Below, in pieces: positions 17,150 through 18,977 of a stretch of DNA of 18,977 nt; position 1 is the stretch's first letter; each line of letters starts with the position of its first letter. The translations under genes were made by a program, and so were the position numbers. The stretch is from the NCBI GenBank assembly GCA_964017145.1, contig CAXHKQ010000169.1, positions 1 to 18,977 of the forward strand, written 5' to 3'. The notes under the pieces are model-generated. The model did no database searches, was not told the origin of the DNA, and saw only the letters and a list, made by a program, of their open reading frames with translations. Source of the DNA: Agrocybe praecox. Taxonomy: Eukaryota; Basidiomycota; Agaricomycetes; Agaricales; Agrocybaceae.

Positions 17150-17545
17150 GGTCGCCTGGTTGTGTTCGGCCTCTTGCTGGCACACACACGCTCGTGCGTA
17201 CCCGCTGGCAGCTACGCCTGGTCACCCGCGTTCCCTTGCTGGCACCTCCTCACCTTCTGGCACCTACGCGCTGGTGTCTAGGCGTCTGGGGCCCACCCTC
17301 CCACGTCTTGCCATCGGTCGTCCTTGTTGGTCGTCCTTGCCACGTCGGTCATAATGGTAGGTGTCGCCCACACCCCTATCGAGAGGGGAAAGGCCAGGCG
17401 CGATGGGACGATGTTGGCGGTGGTGGTGATGGGGGGTTGTTAAGGAAGAAATCAACTGCGATGGTTGATTTCTGTCCAAAAACAGCAATTCACACGCCAG
17501 GCCGGTTCGTAACCGGTTCGAGTTCATTGTCGAACACGACAATGG
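17150..17545. repeat. Inverted-repeat arm A (pairs with 18193-18480)
   Basis: GGCCTCTTGCTGGCACACAC and ACCCGCTGGCA...CTACGCCTGG (17168-17222) recur in reverse complement at about 18405-18460. Further in, TTAAGGAAGAAAT...ATTTCTGTCC...CACGCC...CCGG...TTCATTG (17440-17530) recurs in reverse complement at 18206-18298. The order of blocks is preserved, and the middle of the arm (17223-17420) is poorly matched. The arms are diverged, so this is an old inverted duplication. Confidence 0.8.
17447..17544 (+). other. Hairpin module, copy A: three consecutive stem-loops
   Basis: Stem 1: AGAAATCAAC (17447-17456) with GTTGATTTCT (17464-17473), 10 bp perfect. Stem 2: CCGGTT (17502-17507) with AACCGG (17511-17516). 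Stem 3: CATTGTCG (17525-17532) with CGACAATG (17537-17544), 8 bp perfect, 4-nt loop. A TATA-like GTATAAAAGG follows at 17571. Homologous stems in the inverted copy B keep pairing by double changes in stems 1 and 2. Confidence 0.75.
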
Positions 17546-17570
17546 CGGCGACATATGGGGTTCTGCATAG

Positions 17571-17580
17571 GTATAAAAGG
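17571..17580 (+). promoter_or_regulatory. TATA-like box after hairpin module A
   Basis: GTATAAAAGG is a strong TATA-type match, 27 bases after stem 3. No gene follows within the window, and copy B lacks it, so any promoter role is speculative. Confidence 0.3.
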
Positions 17581-17860
17581 GTGTACATATCGTGCAAGTG
17601 TATATAGATGTATAAATAAATAAAAATTTGATTTCTTTTAAATGAAACACGTTACTTTGGTACGATTCATAGAGCGACTCCAACGAACGTGGTGATTTTG
17701 TTCAAAATGTTGAACATAGTATCTTGTATTCAATACGGGATTCCATCTAGTATGAATCTTTAGATAGGAAAACAATACTAATGAGCTTTTAGAGCTTTAA
17801 TACATTAAATGCTACTTTCCAAGTGTCAATGAATATATGTTATTCACTGATCTCTAAATA

Positions 17861-17920
17861 ATACATCAATTTTGAAGGTGAGTACCTGTTCTTTTCACAC
17901 AGGTGAGCAAAAAAAACATA
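17861..17920. repeat. Imperfect direct repeat, first of a pair
   Basis: ATACATCAATTTTGAAGGTG followed by AGTAC...GAGCAAAAAAAACAT recurs at 18046-18105 as ATGCATCAAGTTTGAAGGTG followed by AGCAC...GAGCATTCAAAAAAAT, offset about 185 bases. Confidence 0.7.
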
Positions 17921-18045
17921 TTCTCATATTATAGTCATTTTTTATTATCTCATAAAAGAGTTCTATGTAGTCTAAAGAATATATTACACCATATAATGAC
18001 ATTGCATAAAATACTATGAGGTTACTATTCATTAACGCAAGAAAA

Positions 18046-18105
18046 ATGCATCAAGTTTGAAGGTGAGCACATGCACTCTTCAAACCGATGAGCATTCAAA
18101 AAAAT
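18046..18105. repeat. Imperfect direct repeat, second of a pair
   Basis: Partner of 17861-17920; both are A-rich at their 3' ends. No function is visible. Confidence 0.7.
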
Positions 18106-18192
18106 TTCATCAGTAAGTTCTCAATAATTTTTGACAAAATTGTTCTTATATTCTGCTATTTAATTTAAGCCTATGATTCCCAGAGACCTTCT

Positions 18193-18291
18193 CTTTGTCG
18201 AGCACAACAATGAGTTCAAGCCGGCTATTAGCCGGACCGGCGTGGGAAAGCCCCGATTTGGACAGAAATGAACCAACGCGCGTTCATTTCT
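18193..18291 (-). other. Hairpin module, copy B: three consecutive stem-loops
   Basis: Stem 1: AGAAATGAAC (18264-18273) with GTTCATTTCT (18282-18291), 10 bp perfect. Stem 2: CCGGCT (18221-18226) with AGCCGG (18230-18235). Stem 3: CTTTGTCG (18193-18200) with CAACAATG (18205-18212), now with two mismatches. Relative to copy A, stem 1 swaps a C-G pair for G-C and stem 2 swaps T-A for C-G, so pairing is kept while sequence changed. Confidence 0.75.
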
Positions 18292-18480
18292 TCCTTATCA
18301 ATGCCCATCACCATGCTGGCACTTCACCACAAACCACCACCACCACCACTGCCACAGACGACGACTACTACGACAACGACTCAGGCGCGGACGATGACGA
18401 CCAGGCGTAGGTGCCAGCGGGTATGCACGAGCGCGTGTGTGCCAGCAAGAGGCCGAACACAACCAGGCGAGGACGACCAT
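18193..18480. repeat. Inverted-repeat arm B (pairs with 17150-17545)
   Basis: Reverse complement of arm A by blocks: hairpin module at 18193-18291, and the GCCAGCAAGAGGCCGAACAC / TAGGTGCCAGCGGGT segment at 18408-18462. Between them is a CCACCACCA/ACGACTAC simple-sequence tract (18325-18400). Outside, 18475-18579 has degenerate GGCGAGGACGA and CGAGGCAAACACGAC units, comparable in composition with the minisatellite outside arm A. Confidence 0.8.
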
Positions 18481-18579
18481 GAGCACAACTAGGCGAGGAC
18501 GAACACAACCATGACCGGGCGAGGACGAGGACGACGAGGCAAACACGACGAGGCAAGTACAACGAGGCAAACACGACCA

Positions 18580-18676
18580 CATCAGGAAAATGCCTTTTGG
18601 AATTAGCTATATTTAGATCTCTTTGATACACGTTGAGTTAACTAAGTTTAGTCAAGGACATCAAAACTGATTTAGC
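18580..18676. repeat. Direct repeat near the right edge, first copy
   Basis: CATCAGGAAAATGC, CCTCTTTGATACAC-like and CTAAGTTTAGTCAAGGACAT blocks then TCAAAACTGA recur 170 bases later at 18750-18845. The first copy abuts the GC-rich end of arm B. Confidence 0.85.
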
Positions 18677-18749
18677 ACTGCTTAGCACGCTTTTATATGA
18701 ATTAGCTGGAATTAGATATCTTTCAATGACTTGTAAAGAACAAAAATTG

Positions 18750-18845
18750 CATCAGGAAAATGCTTCTTGGATTCAGCTCTCTTTGGGCCTCTTTGATACA
18801 CTTTGAGTGTACTAAGTTTAGTCAAGGACATCAAAACTGATTAGC
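18750..18845. repeat. Direct repeat near the right edge, second copy
   Basis: Second copy of the 18580-18676 sequence, offset exactly 170 bases at both ends. The remaining 130 bases to the window edge show nothing recognisable. Confidence 0.85.
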
Positions 18846-18977
18846 GACCAAAATTTGCTATACATAGTGGGTATTTTTCTGGTCTACTTACCTGTCTTTT
18901 TGGGCACTATTTGGTAACCATACCACCACCGCAAAACCTATATTTTGCTGTATCCTGGTATGGACTATATATTGTTT

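Larger units (their letters stand above)
17546..18192. other. AT-rich spacer between the inverted arms
   Basis: No coding region is supported on either strand. It contains a pair of ~60-bp imperfect direct repeats (17861-17920 and 18046-18105). Confidence 0.5.

Noticed and set aside
16772..17607. Long overlapping open frames on both strands, up to 275 codons, in the GC-rich repeat
   Set aside because: They are translations of the 29-bp minisatellite and the inverted arm; composition is extreme (Cys/Trp/Arg or Gln/Thr), several frames are open at once, and no family pattern appears.
1..18977. tRNA, rRNA or riboswitch genes
   Set aside because: No cloverleaf, conserved rRNA segment or known riboswitch motif was recognised by eye on either strand; a covariance-model scan would be decisive.

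Overview
The window looks like a stretch of an Agaricomycete (mushroom-type basidiomycete) genome. The evidence is: genes split by many short introns of about 45-65 bp with GT(A/G)NGT...(C/T)AG borders; two different TET/JBP-like 2-oxoglutarate/Fe(II) dioxygenases, a family strongly expanded in this group; a solo LTR; a Tc1/mariner element; and a JmjC-type zinc-cluster fragment and a chitin synthase fragment. No bacterial-style operons, CRISPR, rRNA or tRNA were seen. All protein calls come from reading translations and remembered family patterns, with no database search.

Layout. (1) 495-1976 (+): three-exon TET/JBP-like dioxygenase with the HxD...H...R iron/cosubstrate residues in place; it ends at a TGA followed by 33 more open codons. 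(2) 2079-3436: gene-free, with a 144-bp tandem duplication and shorter tandem repeats. (3) 3437-5392 (-): Ser/Thr/Pro-rich protein with a region resembling the viroplasmin/RNase H1 N-terminal fold. It is divergent from (4) 5794-8913 (+): a six-segment gene of a fungal family of unknown function, whose last coding exon is split by a 475-bp solo LTR with a 5-bp target duplication. (5) 8914-10223: gene-free, with one copy of a dispersed repeat. (6) 10224-10780: fragments of a JmjC-type zinc cluster and of a chitin synthase lying side by side. (7) 10900-15796 (+): a second, different TET/JBP-like dioxygenase gene, broken by two nonsense codons, two frame shifts and a complete 1607-bp Tc1/mariner element (12791-14397) whose own transposase carries two stops. 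(8) 15797-18977: repeat-rich DNA with a 29-bp minisatellite and two inverted copies of a module holding three successive hairpins, two of which show compensatory stem changes.

Together this is an accessory, transposon-battered region. All three complete multi-exon genes belong to expandable families, two carry clean insertions that can be mentally excised to recover the reading frame, and all five nonsense codons can be explained by C:G to T:A transitions, as expected from fungal cytosine deamination or a RIP-like process. The least explained structure is the inverted, covarying hairpin module at 17.4-18.3 kb.
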